Shown here: positions 9,325 to 18,756 of the stretch, in pieces
Layout: each line of letters begins with the position of its first letter
Numbering within the stretch: position 1 is the stretch's first letter
Assembly (NCBI RefSeq): GCF_020329435.1
Contig: NZ_JAGKJK010000002.1
Span: 310,001-374,000 of the forward strand
Origin: Bradyrhizobium hereditatis
Lineage (GTDB): Bacteria; Pseudomonadota; Alphaproteobacteria; Rhizobiales; Xanthobacteraceae
DNA: 64,000 nucleotides
Reading direction: 5' to 3'
Program-made: the position numbers and the translations under genes
Notes under the pieces: generated by a model
Database searches by the model: none
What the model was told of the DNA's origin: nothing
Seen by the model: only the letters and a program-made list of their open reading frames with translations

Positions 9325-10358
9325 CGCCCGCCTCCGAATAACAGACGCAACGCCGAGCCGCCCTGACGCCGCATCGAATACAACGACCGGTTCTGCCAGG
9401 CCGCAGCAACGGCTCCGGCCACCCCCTCAGGCCGGAACAGAACGACAGCCATGAACAGCAAGCCGAAATACAGCATCCAGGCGTTGGTGAGCGCGCCGAT
9501 CACATCGCGCGCGGTCAAGAACAGGAAGACGCCGACCACCGGTCCCCAGAAGCTGACGAGGCCACCGCCGACGAGCGTCATCATCACCACATAGCCGGAT
9601 TGATGCAGGCTCATGACATCCGGGAACGCCGCGAGCTGCGCCATCGCGAACAGGCCACCAGCAAATCCCGATATGGCTGCCGAGAGCGTGAAGATCGAAG
9701 CTTTGTAGAGCCAGACATTGTAGCCGAGATGCGCTGCTCGGGTTTCGCTTTGCTTGATCGCCGCAATCACCCGGCCATAGGGCGAATGCACCAGCCGCCA
9801 CATCGCAATAACCGCAACGCCGAACACGAGGAGAACGAAGTAGTAGAATGAGACGTTCCCGGCGAGATCGATCGATGCAAATCCGAGATCGGCCGGCAGC
9901 CGTGCGATCTTCAACAGCCCATCCTCGCCGCCGGTGACCTTGTGCGACTTGATCGCGACCGTCCAGAAGATCTGCCCGAACGCAATCGTCATGAAGGCAT
10001 AATAGATTCCGCGCCGGTGCGAGATGAACAACGCCACCAGCGCGCCGGCCAATCCGGCGATGACGAACGCAGCCGCCAGGCAGACCCAGAGATTGGCGAC
10101 CACATTGAACTGACAGAGGCCAAAAGCATACGCGCCGATGCCGAAGTAAGCTCCGTGCCCGAACGATGGCAGACCTGCCGTCCCCAGCACGAGGTTGAAG
10201 GCCAAGGCATAGATCGACCAGATCAGAATCTCGATGCCGAGATAAGGATAGAGTCCGATGCGCGCGATCCACAGTGGCACGGTCGCCAGCGCGAGGAACA
10301 GCCACATCATGGTGGGCGTGATCAGCCGCGCGGAGTCGGATTGGTATGTCGCAATCAT
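9315..10358 (-). CDS. livM: Branched-chain-amino-acid-type ABC transporter permease (LivM)
   Basis: A 347-residue inner-membrane permease with many hydrophobic segments. It carries LivM features: the stretch AFNLVLGTAGLPSFGHGAYF near residue 53 and the cytoplasmic coupling segment SPYGRVIAAIKQSETRA near 192. The gene starts 2 bases after the livH stop and overlaps livG. The C-terminus has a short basic tail after the last membrane segment. Confidence 0.9.
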   Translation of the reverse strand: MIATYQSDSARLITPTMMWLFLALATVPLWIARIGLYPYLGIEILIWSIYALAFNLVLGTAGLPSFGHGAYFGIGAYAFGLCQFNVVANLWVCLAAAFVIAGLAGALVALFISHRRGIYYAFMTIAFGQIFWTVAIKSHKVTGGEDGLLKIARLPADLGFASIDLAGNVSFYYFVLLVFGVAVIAMWRLVHSPYGRVIAAIKQSETRAAHLGYNVWLYKASIFTLSAAISGFAGGLFAMAQLAAFPDVMSLHQSGYVVMMTLVGGGLVSFWGPVVGVFLFLTARDVIGALTNAWMLYFGLLFMAVVLFRPEGVAGAVAAAWQNRSLYSMRRQGGSALRLLFGGGRWR

Positions 10359-10360
10359 GC

Positions 10361-11296
10361 TCAGGCCTCAAGCACGCTTTTCTTGCCCCAGAGGCCCCGT
10401 GCTCTGAAGGTTACGACCGCGACCAGCAGCACGTACATCGAAAGCAGCGACCACTCGGAGGCGTAGGCGCCGGACAGACCGACGGCGAGACCAACCAGGA
10501 GCCCCGCCACGACGGCGCCCCAAAAGCTGCCGACGCCACCGAGCACGATGACCAGGAATGCCGGAATGACGGCATCGACGCCCATATGGGGGCGAATGCC
10601 CCAGATCGGCGCCACGATGATGCCGGCGATTGCTGCCAGCATCGTGCCGAATACGAAGACCAATAGCCGCAGCCGCGTCAGATTGATTCCGAGCGCGCGC
10701 ACGATCTCGCTGTCATGCGCGCCTGCCTTGACGATCGCGCCAAACGGCGTCTTTTCGATCAGAAGCCAGACCAGTCCGATGATAACAGCGGAGATTCCCG
10801 CGGCATAAAAGCGGTACGTCGACCAGATCAGATCGCCGAACAGAACCCCGCCATTGATCGCTTGCGGTACCTGCAGCACGTAGTCGCGTGTGCCCCAGAT
10901 CAGGCGGATCGTCTCCTCGATCACCATGGCCGCGCCAAAGGTGAGCAGGAGACCGTACAAGGGATCTTTGCCATAGGTTCGCCGCATGCAGAACTCGATC
11001 GCGATCCCGATCGCACCGGCCGCCATAGGCGCGATGATTAGCGCCGCGGCATAGCGCCAGCCGAGCGGCAGCGCGAGCCAGGCGCTCGCGATGTCCTGCG
11101 GCAACGGTGGACGGGGCCCCATCAGCTGCATGGCGAAATAGGCGCCGAGTGCGAACAGCGAGCCATGCGCCAGGTTGATTTGCTCCATCAGACCGACGAT
11201 CAGCATGAAGCCGAGCGCGATCAGCGCGAACAGCAGGCCAAGCGTGAGGCCGTTCAGGATGTGGGGTAGGAGATCAAGCAAGCTGAATTCTCCCAA
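10361..11296 (-). CDS. livH: Branched-chain-amino-acid-type ABC transporter permease (LivH)
   Basis: A 311-residue inner-membrane permease and partner of LivM. Typical LivH stretches are present: ALGFMLIVGLMEQINLAHGS near residue 26 and a coupling loop KTPFGAIVKAGAHDSEIVRA near 187. It follows the binding-protein gene by 57 bases on the same strand and precedes livM by 2 bases, so it is the second gene of the operon. Confidence 0.9.
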   Translation of the reverse strand: MGEFSLLDLLPHILNGLTLGLLFALIALGFMLIVGLMEQINLAHGSLFALGAYFAMQLMGPRPPLPQDIASAWLALPLGWRYAAALIIAPMAAGAIGIAIEFCMRRTYGKDPLYGLLLTFGAAMVIEETIRLIWGTRDYVLQVPQAINGGVLFGDLIWSTYRFYAAGISAVIIGLVWLLIEKTPFGAIVKAGAHDSEIVRALGINLTRLRLLVFVFGTMLAAIAGIIVAPIWGIRPHMGVDAVIPAFLVIVLGGVGSFWGAVVAGLLVGLAVGLSGAYASEWSLLSMYVLLVAVVTFRARGLWGKKSVLEA

Positions 11297-11353
11297 CTGG
11301 ATTGCAAGGCAGCGGGCGCATTCGCGTCCGCTGCTGATTGATTCGAGCCGCGA

Positions 11354-12646
11354 TCAGGAATCCACCGTCGGGATCTGCTCGTAGGGAACGAGCTTGCACT
11401 TGGCGGCTGCATCGGTATCGGCGACAGCCTTCGGCTCGGTCCAGCTGATGATCTCATACAGATCGGTGCTATCGGACGGTTTGGCGTTTCGCCGCGCCAG
11501 ATAGATCGTCTGCTGCATCTGATGCGTCACCGGATCCATGTAGGCATCGAAATGCTGCATGCGGTCGGTTGCCGATACCTTGAGGTTCTCCAGCTCCTTG
11601 ATGATCTTGACGTTGTTGGTCGAGCCTGCGCGTTCGATCGCGCGCAATAGCTCGCGCGTCGCCATGTAGCCGTTGTAGGAGACATTTCCGGGCACCGGTA
11701 TCGGGCCCTCCTTGTTGGCGGCTTGCCATTTCTTCACAAAGTCGGCGACGCCGGGCAGCGCCAGCTTGTGATACCAGGTGGTGCCAAACACACCGAACAG
11801 GCTGTTCGGTGCGCCCCAGACATCGGGCCAGTCCTGCTGGTTGTTGATCCAGGAAGGCTTGCCGTCGAGCTTGAGCTGGGTGACCTGCTCGCGCAGCGCC
11901 TTGATGTCGTCGCCACCGATCGCGGTTGCGACCACATCCGGCTTTGCCTGCTGGATCTTCAGGAGATAGGCGGTGAAGTCGCGGGTATTCTGCGGCACCA
12001 GCAGATTGTCAATGATCTTGCCGTCGGACGCTTCGACCTGAGTTTTGGTCGCCGCCGAAGTGGTGTGGCCCCATACATAGTCGTTGGTGAGCAGCATCCA
12101 GTTCTTGCCGATGGAACTGACCGCGTTCCGGACTGACGCCTTCGAAAAATTGGTGCCGTTGCCGTCCCAAACGAACTTGATGCGCGAGCAGTTTTCTCCG
12201 GCTTCGCTGGGCGCCGAGGAATTGGTGTTGAGATAGATGACGCCGTTCTTGGCGGCGACCTGGGTGATGGCGTTGGCGACGCCGGAATGAACCGCGCCGA
12301 TCAGGATCGTGCAATCCTCACGCGTGATGAATCGTTCGGCGATGCGGCTGCCGGTAGCCGGCGTGGTTTCCGTGTCAGCCGTGATCCAGGTAATCTTGCG
12401 GCCGAGCACACCGCCTTTGGCGTTCGCCTCGTCGATTGCCATCTGAATACCGCGCAGATCGTCCTGGCCGCTGTTGCCGTATTGACCGCTCGCGTCGCAG
12501 GTCAGGCCGAGCTTGATCGGCTTGGCGCCCTGCCCCCAGACCCGGTTTTCCGTCCAGGGTCCGAAATAGCTTGCCGTACCCGCCAGGGCGGCGGCCATCA
12601 GGCTGCCCTGCAAAACGCTTCGACGCGAGATCTCACGCTGTTTCAT
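11354..12646 (-). CDS. Periplasmic substrate-binding protein of a Liv/HAAT ABC transporter
   Basis: A 430-residue exported protein that would deliver substrate to the LivH/M/G/F complex. The N-terminus has a Tat-like signal (RRSVLQG followed by an Ala-rich stretch). The mature part opens IKLGLTCDASGQYGNSGQDD, characteristic of type I periplasmic binding proteins of the HAAT family. The ATG at 12644-12646 is chosen for the strong GGGAGG a few bases upstream; a longer frame would start before this site. The length and the Tat-like leader resemble amide/urea-type HAAT binding proteins, but the ligand is unknown. First gene of the operon; divergent from the RpiR regulator. Confidence 0.9.
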   Translation of the reverse strand: MKQREISRRSVLQGSLMAAALAGTASYFGPWTENRVWGQGAKPIKLGLTCDASGQYGNSGQDDLRGIQMAIDEANAKGGVLGRKITWITADTETTPATGSRIAERFITREDCTILIGAVHSGVANAITQVAAKNGVIYLNTNSSAPSEAGENCSRIKFVWDGNGTNFSKASVRNAVSSIGKNWMLLTNDYVWGHTTSAATKTQVEASDGKIIDNLLVPQNTRDFTAYLLKIQQAKPDVVATAIGGDDIKALREQVTQLKLDGKPSWINNQQDWPDVWGAPNSLFGVFGTTWYHKLALPGVADFVKKWQAANKEGPIPVPGNVSYNGYMATRELLRAIERAGSTNNVKIIKELENLKVSATDRMQHFDAYMDPVTHQMQQTIYLARRNAKPSDSTDLYEIISWTEPKAVADTDAAAKCKLVPYEQIPTVDS

Positions 12647-12692
12647 GGCTCCCTCCCGAGCAGGCTCGTTTTCTTGTTGCGGCACTTAGAAT

Positions 12693-12700
12693 GAACGTTC
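12693..12700. promoter_or_regulatory. Short palindrome in the ABC operon / RpiR gene intergenic region
   Basis: GAACGTTC is a perfect 8-base palindrome within a looser AT-rich dyad, placed between the two divergent starts at 12646 and 12770. It is a candidate operator for the RpiR-family protein; evidence is positional only. Confidence 0.25.
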
Positions 12701-12769
12701 TATTATCCCGTGTAAAGTGGAATATTTGAACCGGTCGCAGAACGGCCGCGATGGGATAGAGCTGACGCC

Positions 12770-13606
12770 ATGGACAAACCTGCCGGCACGGCGATGAGTT
12801 ATGACGAACTGCGCGGCGCGATTGCCCAGCGACATCGCGCTTTATCAGGCCGGCTGCAGCAGATCGCTGAATTCGTCCTGGATCATCCGACCGACGTCGC
12901 ATTGGGCACGGTCGCCGAGATCGCTGAGCGCTCCGGCGTGCCTCCCTCGGCCATCGTTCGCTTCGCCCATGCTTTGGGCTTTGGCGGCTTCACCCAGATG
13001 CAACAGGTGTTTCGAACGCGCCTCGTGGCCGGCGTGGCGCCGAGCTACAAGGCGCGGCTGGCGCGCATGAAGAGCGAGGAAAAATCGGTCCTCGGCCGCA
13101 AACCAGCGGCAGTACTGGGCCGCTTCGTCGCGGAAGCCCAATCAAGCCTGGTGGCACTGAGCCAGTCGGCCCATGAACAGCAACTCGAAGCCGCCATCAT
13201 GATATTGGCGAAGGCGCGCGACATTTATCTCCTGGGACTTGGCGGCTCGTTTCCGGTGGCAACGCATCTGGCCTATGTGCTGCGAAAACTCGGGCGGCGC
13301 GTGGTGCTGCTGGACGGCACCGGCGGCAGCATCCACGAACAATCCCATCCGGCGACTTCCGAGGATGCGCTGGTTGCCATCAGCTTCCGCAACTATTACC
13401 CTGATACCGCGCGATTGTTTCCCGAATTGGTGGCGCGCAACGTGCCCGCGATATCCATCACCGACAGCCTCTTGAGCCCGGTTGTCGAGGGCGCATCGGT
13501 GGTCTTCGAGATCCAGGACATGCCTGAGCCAGCCTTGCGAACGCTGGTTGCGCCGATGTGCCTGGTGCAGGCGCTCGCGATCGGCCTTGATCTTGCCGGC
13601 GACTGA
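12770..13606 (+). CDS. RpiR/MurR-family transcriptional regulator
   Basis: A 278-residue regulator with an N-terminal helix-turn-helix domain (about residues 10-85; IAEFVLDHPTDVALGTVAEI then VPPSAIVRFAHALGFGGFTQ) and a C-terminal SIS sugar-phosphate-binding domain (about 125-260). SIS-like features are ARDIYLLGLGGSFPVATHLA and AISFRNYYPDT. Such proteins sense phosphosugars or related ligands. It is divergent from the ABC operon and precedes an SDR gene by 30 bases, so it probably controls one or both. Confidence 0.9.
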   Translation: MDKPAGTAMSYDELRGAIAQRHRALSGRLQQIAEFVLDHPTDVALGTVAEIAERSGVPPSAIVRFAHALGFGGFTQMQQVFRTRLVAGVAPSYKARLARMKSEEKSVLGRKPAAVLGRFVAEAQSSLVALSQSAHEQQLEAAIMILAKARDIYLLGLGGSFPVATHLAYVLRKLGRRVVLLDGTGGSIHEQSHPATSEDALVAISFRNYYPDTARLFPELVARNVPAISITDSLLSPVVEGASVVFEIQDMPEPALRTLVAPMCLVQALAIGLDLAGD

Positions 13607-13636
13607 CACTTTTCGCAAATCAGGAGAACAAACCTC

Positions 13637-14461
13637 ATGGGACAACACGACGCCGTGCGGGTATTGAAGGGCAAGGTTGCGCTGGTGACCGGTGCGGGAC
13701 GTGGACTCGGACGCGCCTTCGCCGAACGGCTGGCAGCGATGGGCGCCGATGTCGCCCTGCATGGCATGCGGGAAAACGGTCCGGCGGAATATGGCGAGGG
13801 ATCGACGCTGACGGCGGTCGCGGAGCAGGTCGCAGCGACGCATGGCGTACGCACCATCCGCGTGCTTGGCGATCTCACCAATGGCGCTGATATCGCGCGG
13901 GTGGTTGAGACCACGACGCGGGAGTTAGGCCCCATCGACATTCTCGTCCACAACGCCGGCGGCGACATCGCGGCCAAGGGCGGCAAGCCTGATCCGAACG
14001 ATGCGATCAGTATCCGCGAAGAAGACGTGCGCGCCGTACTCGATCGCAACCTGCTCTCGACCGTCCTGACCTGCCAGGCGGTGGCCAAGGAGATGATGCC
14101 GCGCCGTCAGGGCCGCATCGTCACCATCGGCTCGGTTGCGGCCTTCAAGGGCCGGACCAACGGCTCGATCTACGCGGTCGCGAAAGCAGGCATGACGCAC
14201 TATACGCGCTGCCTCGCCGATCAGCTTCGCTCGTATGAAATCACGGTGAACTGCATCGCGCCGGGCGATACACGCACCGGCCGCTTCATGGGCACCCGTG
14301 CGGTCGATCAAAGCCGAATGATCGAAACCGGCACGCTCGATCGAATCGCCACCGTCGACGAGGTGGCGCGCGTCGTGGAAGTGTTCGCGGGCCCGTTGGG
14401 CGCGTTCGTCTCAGGGCAGGTGTTGCGCGTCGACGGAGGTGGACAGTGCTGGGCGGCGTGA
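13637..14461 (+). CDS. Short-chain dehydrogenase/reductase (SDR)
   Basis: A 274-residue SDR oxidoreductase. The cofactor motif is TGAGRGLGRAF (about residue 16), followed by NAGG near 97 and the active-site YAVAK near 178. The C-terminus ends with SGQVLRVDGGGQ, as in FabG-like enzymes. It lies 30 bases behind the RpiR gene with a GGAGA ribosome site, so the two are probably co-transcribed, and it may act on the substrate of the divergent importer. Substrate unknown. Confidence 0.88.
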   Translation: MGQHDAVRVLKGKVALVTGAGRGLGRAFAERLAAMGADVALHGMRENGPAEYGEGSTLTAVAEQVAATHGVRTIRVLGDLTNGADIARVVETTTRELGPIDILVHNAGGDIAAKGGKPDPNDAISIREEDVRAVLDRNLLSTVLTCQAVAKEMMPRRQGRIVTIGSVAAFKGRTNGSIYAVAKAGMTHYTRCLADQLRSYEITVNCIAPGDTRTGRFMGTRAVDQSRMIETGTLDRIATVDEVARVVEVFAGPLGAFVSGQVLRVDGGGQCWAA

Positions 14462-14575
14462 GGCGCCAACGCCGCTGTTCGGAAAAGCCGGCCTGGCGCT
14501 TCCGGCAGTGCTGTCCGCTCGCCGCCACATCCGGAATGGATACCGAACGCGTCGCGGCGTAAGCCCCATTCCGGC

Positions 14576-15373
14576 TCCACGCTGCGCGATCTCAGCGAGG
14601 TGCTCGTCGCCACATACGGGACCGATTACGGGATTCACAACCCCGTCTCGATCTCGAGGTTCACCGACATGACCAGGCAGGCGGCTTCCTATCGCAGGGG
14701 ACGGGTGCTGCTGGCGGGCGACGCCGCGCACGTGCATTACCCGGCGGGCGGACAGGGCCTCAACATCGGCGTACAGGATGCAGTGAATCTGGGCTGGAAG
14801 CTCGCCCAGGTCGTCAAGAAGATTTCGCCAGAAAGCCTGCTCGATACATACCATGCCGAGCGGCACCCGATCGCTGCCGCCGTCTTGCGAAACACGATGG
14901 CGCAAGTCGCGCTGCTCCGCCCGGATGACCGCACCAACGCACTTCGCGACGCGATGTCGGAGCTGCTCAAAATGGACCAGCCGCGCAAACGGTTCGCCGC
15001 GATGATGTCTGGTCTCGACATTCGTTACGACCTCGGCGAGGGACACGAGCTGATCGGACGTCGCATGCCCGATCTCGAGCTCGTTACCGCCAATGGACCG
15101 CTGCGGGTCTTCACCCTGCTGCACCAAGGCCGGCCCGCACTGCTCAACCTCGGTATTACAGGCGGCCTCGATATCACGCCCTGGGCGGACCGGGTGCAGC
15201 AGATCGACGCCAGTTATTCCAGTGCGTGGGAGCTTCCGGTTCTCGGCGCGGTCGCTGCTCCCGCGGCGGTATTGATTCGGCCCGACGGATGTGTGGCTTG
15301 GGTTGGAGAGCGAACCCAATCGGGGCTCGTTGACGCACTAACCAACTGGTTCGGACCGCCTGCCGCGGCATAG
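14576..15373 (+). pseudogene. Headless fragment of an FAD-dependent aromatic hydroxylase
   Basis: Only the C-terminal half of a PheA/TfdB/MhpA-type flavoprotein monooxygenase remains. Similarity starts at about 14576 (STLRDLSEVLVATYGTDYGI) and includes the FAD ribityl-binding RVLLAGDAAHVHYPAGGQGL, then the C-terminal thioredoxin-like domain to the stop at 15373. Full-length relatives are about 500 residues and start with a GxGxxG FAD motif and a DG motif; neither exists upstream, where the SDR gene ends at 14461. A GTG at 14600 could still start a 257-residue product. A deletion remnant is the simplest reading. Confidence 0.8.
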
Positions 15374-15456
15374 CAAAACGGAGCACGCTGCATCTGCGGA
15401 AATAGCGCTGCAGCACTTCTGCGTTCTTATGCAGATGCCTCAGGAGGCAGCGCCTG

Positions 15457-16653
15457 TCAGCCGTGATACGCAAACAGCTCGATCGGGTCGCTAAAGCCTC
15501 GTACCGTATGTTCGCCGACGCGTTCGAGCTCGAAATCGCCTTGAACCAAATCGGCGAAGGCGCGGGATAGCAGCACCTTTCTGCCCAGTTGCTTGGTCAG
15601 GGCTTCGAGACGCGAAGCCATATTGACGGCAGGGCCAATGACGGTGAAGTCGAGCCGGGTGCGCGAGCCGATATTGCCGTACATGACGTCTCCGACGTGG
15701 ACGCCGATGCCGTAATCCAGCGGCGCGCGACCGGTTGCACCATTATTTTCGCTGACAGCAGCCAGTGCCTGACGGGCTTCGGCCACGGCGTGCAGCAGAT
15801 TTGCGCAGGCCGAGGGCTGGGTGAGCGGAAAAATGGCGAGCAGGCCGTCGCCGATGAATTTCAATATTTCCCCGCCATGTCGCGCGATCGGCTCCGACAT
15901 CGCGTCAAAATAACTGTTCAGGAGATCAATGACGTCATCGCGCGGCCAATTATCGGAAATTCTGGTGAAGTCACGCAGATCGCAGATCATGATGGCCGCG
16001 CTTACCGTCGTCCCGCTTCCGCGCCTGGTGGCGCCGGCCAGGATCATTTCGCCGGCATGTGAGCCGACATAGGTTTCGAGCAGTGTTCGCGCCAGCCGAT
16101 TCTTGATGCGGATTTCGCTGACCAGCGCCAGAATCGGCACCAATTTTTGCAGGCGCTCGACGTGCGTATCGTCGAAACCGCCGGCTCGATCGGTCGCAAA
16201 CGTCACAAGGTGCCGCTTGCCGAGCGTGTGGTATAACGGCCACGCCACATAGTCGGTCAGGCCTTTGGCCCGCATCTCGTCATAAATGGCGTGCTTGCGG
16301 CCGTGCGACGGATCGCGTTCGAGATTTTCGCGCACCTCGGCGGCACCCTCATGAATTTCGTTGGCGGGGCTGCCGATGTATTCGGATCGCCCTCTGACAT
16401 CGTAGTCGACCCTGGCAATCTCGGCTTCTCGCATTCCGTCGGCCCATACCATCCGCGCGCCAAGCCATTGCGGATGGTGGATCAGGAAATGAAGCGTCGC
16501 CCGCTTGACCGGAATGCCCGCCCGCTGAAGACGTAGGCACAGCTCGGCGAAAATATTGTCGATGAAGCGCTCCTCGCGCGTGCCGTTTGTCAGCCAGTGC
16601 ACAATGTCGCTGTCGGCATACGCGGTGCCGGGATCGTTTGGCGGCGAGTTCAT
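15457..16653 (-). CDS. Class III adenylate/guanylate cyclase
   Basis: A 398-residue soluble protein making cyclic nucleotide from NTP. The catalytic domain spans about residues 200-395: MICDLRDFT (first metal Asp, near 221), GGEILKFIGDG (second metal Asp, near 265), DFTVIGPAVNMASRLE (transition-state Asn and Arg). The Lys of LKF and the Asp of DFTVIG fit an adenylate rather than guanylate specificity. Residues 1-195 form a sensor region without membrane segments that I do not assign; similar architecture is frequent in Bradyrhizobium, which has many such cyclases. Start at 16653 is chosen over 16797 because GAGAG lies 7 bases upstream. Confidence 0.88.
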   Translation of the reverse strand: MNSPPNDPGTAYADSDIVHWLTNGTREERFIDNIFAELCLRLQRAGIPVKRATLHFLIHHPQWLGARMVWADGMREAEIARVDYDVRGRSEYIGSPANEIHEGAAEVRENLERDPSHGRKHAIYDEMRAKGLTDYVAWPLYHTLGKRHLVTFATDRAGGFDDTHVERLQKLVPILALVSEIRIKNRLARTLLETYVGSHAGEMILAGATRRGSGTTVSAAIMICDLRDFTRISDNWPRDDVIDLLNSYFDAMSEPIARHGGEILKFIGDGLLAIFPLTQPSACANLLHAVAEARQALAAVSENNGATGRAPLDYGIGVHVGDVMYGNIGSRTRLDFTVIGPAVNMASRLEALTKQLGRKVLLSRAFADLVQGDFELERVGEHTVRGFSDPIELFAYHG

Positions 16654-16879
16654 GTCGTGCTCTCGGAGGTGACGCGGATCGGCGGTACGGGGTATATCGT
16701 GTCCCCGCTCGAGAGATTCAATTAGGCCTTTCCGCAATTGCCCCGCCAGACGGCTGGGAGTAGCCTTTGTTGCGAAGGCCATCGCCCTTGATCCCACATC
16801 CGCCCATTCGGCCGCAGATTTATGGACAAACTACGGGTTTTCTCCGAGCGCCGGCAGCCGGGACCTGTCTGGCGGCGCG

Positions 16880-17890
16880 CTAGAGCGAGGTCTTGATGCG
16901 ATCGCTGATTGCCGCTGTCGAAATTCCATATCTGTCATGGAGGGTCGGCAATGCGCCGGCGGCGAGAAACTCGTCGGGTAATGCAATCTGGCGAAAGGCC
17001 GGATGAACGCCGGATCGCATCAACAAGCCGGCGATGGCTTCGCCGAGGCCGCCGATCACCGTGTGGTTCTCGGCAACAACGACCAGGCGGCCTGGCTTGC
17101 CGGCTTCGCGCAGGATCGCCTCGGCATCGAGCGGCTTGATCGTGGGAACGTGCAGCACGGCGGTGTCCACGCGGTCACCGACAAGCTTCTTCGCGGCCTC
17201 GAGCGCGCGCATGGTCATGAGGCCGGTGGAGATGATCAGGACATCGCTGCCGTCGCGGATCAGGGCCGCCTTGCCGACCTCGAACTTGTAGCCGTACTCG
17301 TCCAGCACCACCGGGACCTGGCCGCGCAGCAGCCGCACATACACCGGGCCTTGACGGGCCGCAACAGCAGGCACGACCTGCTCGATCTCGTGCGCGTCGC
17401 AGGGATCGATCACCGTCATGTTCGGCATGGCGCGGAAGAGCGCGAGATCCTCGGTCGCCTGATGACTGGGGCCATAGCCAGAGGTCAGGCCGGGCAGCGC
17501 GCAGACGATCTTCACGTTGCGGTCTTCCTCCGCAATCGTCTGGTGGATGAAATCGTAGGCGCGACGAGAAGCAAACACCGCATATGTCGTAGCGAAGGGC
17601 GTAAAGCCTTCGGCAGCCAGCCCCGAGGCGGCCCCGAACAGCAACTGCTCGGCCATGCCCATCTGATAGTACCGATCCGGGAATGCCGCGGCGAAGATAT
17701 GCAGGTCGGTGTACTTGCCGAGATCGGCGGTCATGCCAATCACGTCGGCGCGGTTGCGCGCGAGTTCGACGAGCGCGTGCCCGAAGGGTGCAGGCTTCGT
17801 CCTTTGTCCTTCGGTCGCGATCGAGGCGATCATGGCCGAGGTGGTCAGGCGCGGCTTGCCGGGCGGCGTTGCTGATACGGTGGGATTCAT
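16880..17890 (-). CDS. Transketolase, C-terminal (pyrimidine-binding) subunit
   Basis: A 336-residue protein covering the pyrimidine-binding and C-terminal domains of a transketolase that is split over two genes. The catalytic Glu of the pyrimidine domain is in GMAEQLLFG (about residue 78); TSGYGPSHQATEDLALFR near 136 is also typical. Its start overlaps the stop of the N-terminal subunit gene by 4 bases, so both are made together. Split enzymes of this kind often serve a specialised sugar pathway rather than the pentose phosphate pathway. The N-terminal 35 residues are an extra, Ala/Pro/Thr-rich tail. Confidence 0.88.
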   Translation of the reverse strand: MNPTVSATPPGKPRLTTSAMIASIATEGQRTKPAPFGHALVELARNRADVIGMTADLGKYTDLHIFAAAFPDRYYQMGMAEQLLFGAASGLAAEGFTPFATTYAVFASRRAYDFIHQTIAEEDRNVKIVCALPGLTSGYGPSHQATEDLALFRAMPNMTVIDPCDAHEIEQVVPAVAARQGPVYVRLLRGQVPVVLDEYGYKFEVGKAALIRDGSDVLIISTGLMTMRALEAAKKLVGDRVDTAVLHVPTIKPLDAEAILREAGKPGRLVVVAENHTVIGGLGEAIAGLLMRSGVHPAFRQIALPDEFLAAGALPTLHDRYGISTAAISDRIKTSL

Positions 17891-18735
17891 GACTGCTTCC
17901 CCGCTTCAAGCGCGCCAAGCGCAAGTTGCCATTCGTGCGGCTCGACACGGATGAAGTGGTTCTTCTCCCGCTGCTCCAGGAACGGAACGCCTTTGCCCAT
18001 CAGCGTGTCGGCAACGATGATACGGGGCTTGGCCTGCCCGTGGGACTTGGCGGCATCGAATGCCGCCACCACTGCATCGAGGTCGTTGCCATCCACGCGC
18101 TGCACGAACCAACCGAATGCGTTGAGCTTATCCACCAGCGGCTCGAACGCCATCATTTCCGTCGAAGGACCGTCGGCCTGCTGGTTGTTGACGTCGACGA
18201 TGGCGATCAGGTTGTCGAGCTTGTGGTGAGCTGCGGACATGATCGCTTCCCAGACGGAGCCTTCGTCGAGCTCGCCGTCGGAGAACAGCGTGTAGACCCG
18301 CGCGCTGGAATTCTTGCGCTTCAGCCCAAGCGCCATGCCGACGGCGATGCTCATACCGAGCCCGAGCGATCCGCCCGACATCTCCATGCCGGGCGTGTAG
18401 GAGGCCATGCCGGACATCGGCAGACGGCTTTCGTCGCTGCCATAGGTACCGAGCTCTGCTTCCGGGATGACGCCGGCCTCGATCAAGGCTGCATAAAGCG
18501 CAATCGCATAGTGACCGTTCGAGAGCAGGAAGCGATCCCGTCCGTACCAGGACGGCTCCTCCGGCCGGTAATGCATGGCGTGGAAGTAAGCGACGGCAAG
18601 CACGTCGGCGATGTCAAGCGCCTGCGCGATATAGCCCTGGCCCTGGACTTCGCCCATCCGCAGCGCGTTGCGGCGGATGTTGTGGGCACGCTGCGCCAGC
18701 GTCGGCGCGTTTGCAATCGTCGGAGCCGTTTCCAT
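17887..18735 (-). CDS. Transketolase, N-terminal (thiamine diphosphate-binding) subunit
   Basis: A 282-residue protein matching the PP-binding domain of transketolase: SNGHYAIALYA near residue 69, SLGLGMSIAVGMALGLK near 122, and the Mg/thiamine-diphosphate motif FSDGELDEGSVWE near 150 (S for the usual G of GDG) ending IVDVNN. It pairs with the downstream gene to form one enzyme. It follows the SDR gene by 21 bases in the same operon, behind a GGAGGAG ribosome site. Confidence 0.88.
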   Translation of the reverse strand: METAPTIANAPTLAQRAHNIRRNALRMGEVQGQGYIAQALDIADVLAVAYFHAMHYRPEEPSWYGRDRFLLSNGHYAIALYAALIEAGVIPEAELGTYGSDESRLPMSGMASYTPGMEMSGGSLGLGMSIAVGMALGLKRKNSSARVYTLFSDGELDEGSVWEAIMSAAHHKLDNLIAIVDVNNQQADGPSTEMMAFEPLVDKLNAFGWFVQRVDGNDLDAVVAAFDAAKSHGQAKPRIIVADTLMGKGVPFLEQREKNHFIRVEPHEWQLALGALEAGKQS

Positions 18736-18756
18736 GGCGATCTCCTCCTCCCGCGC

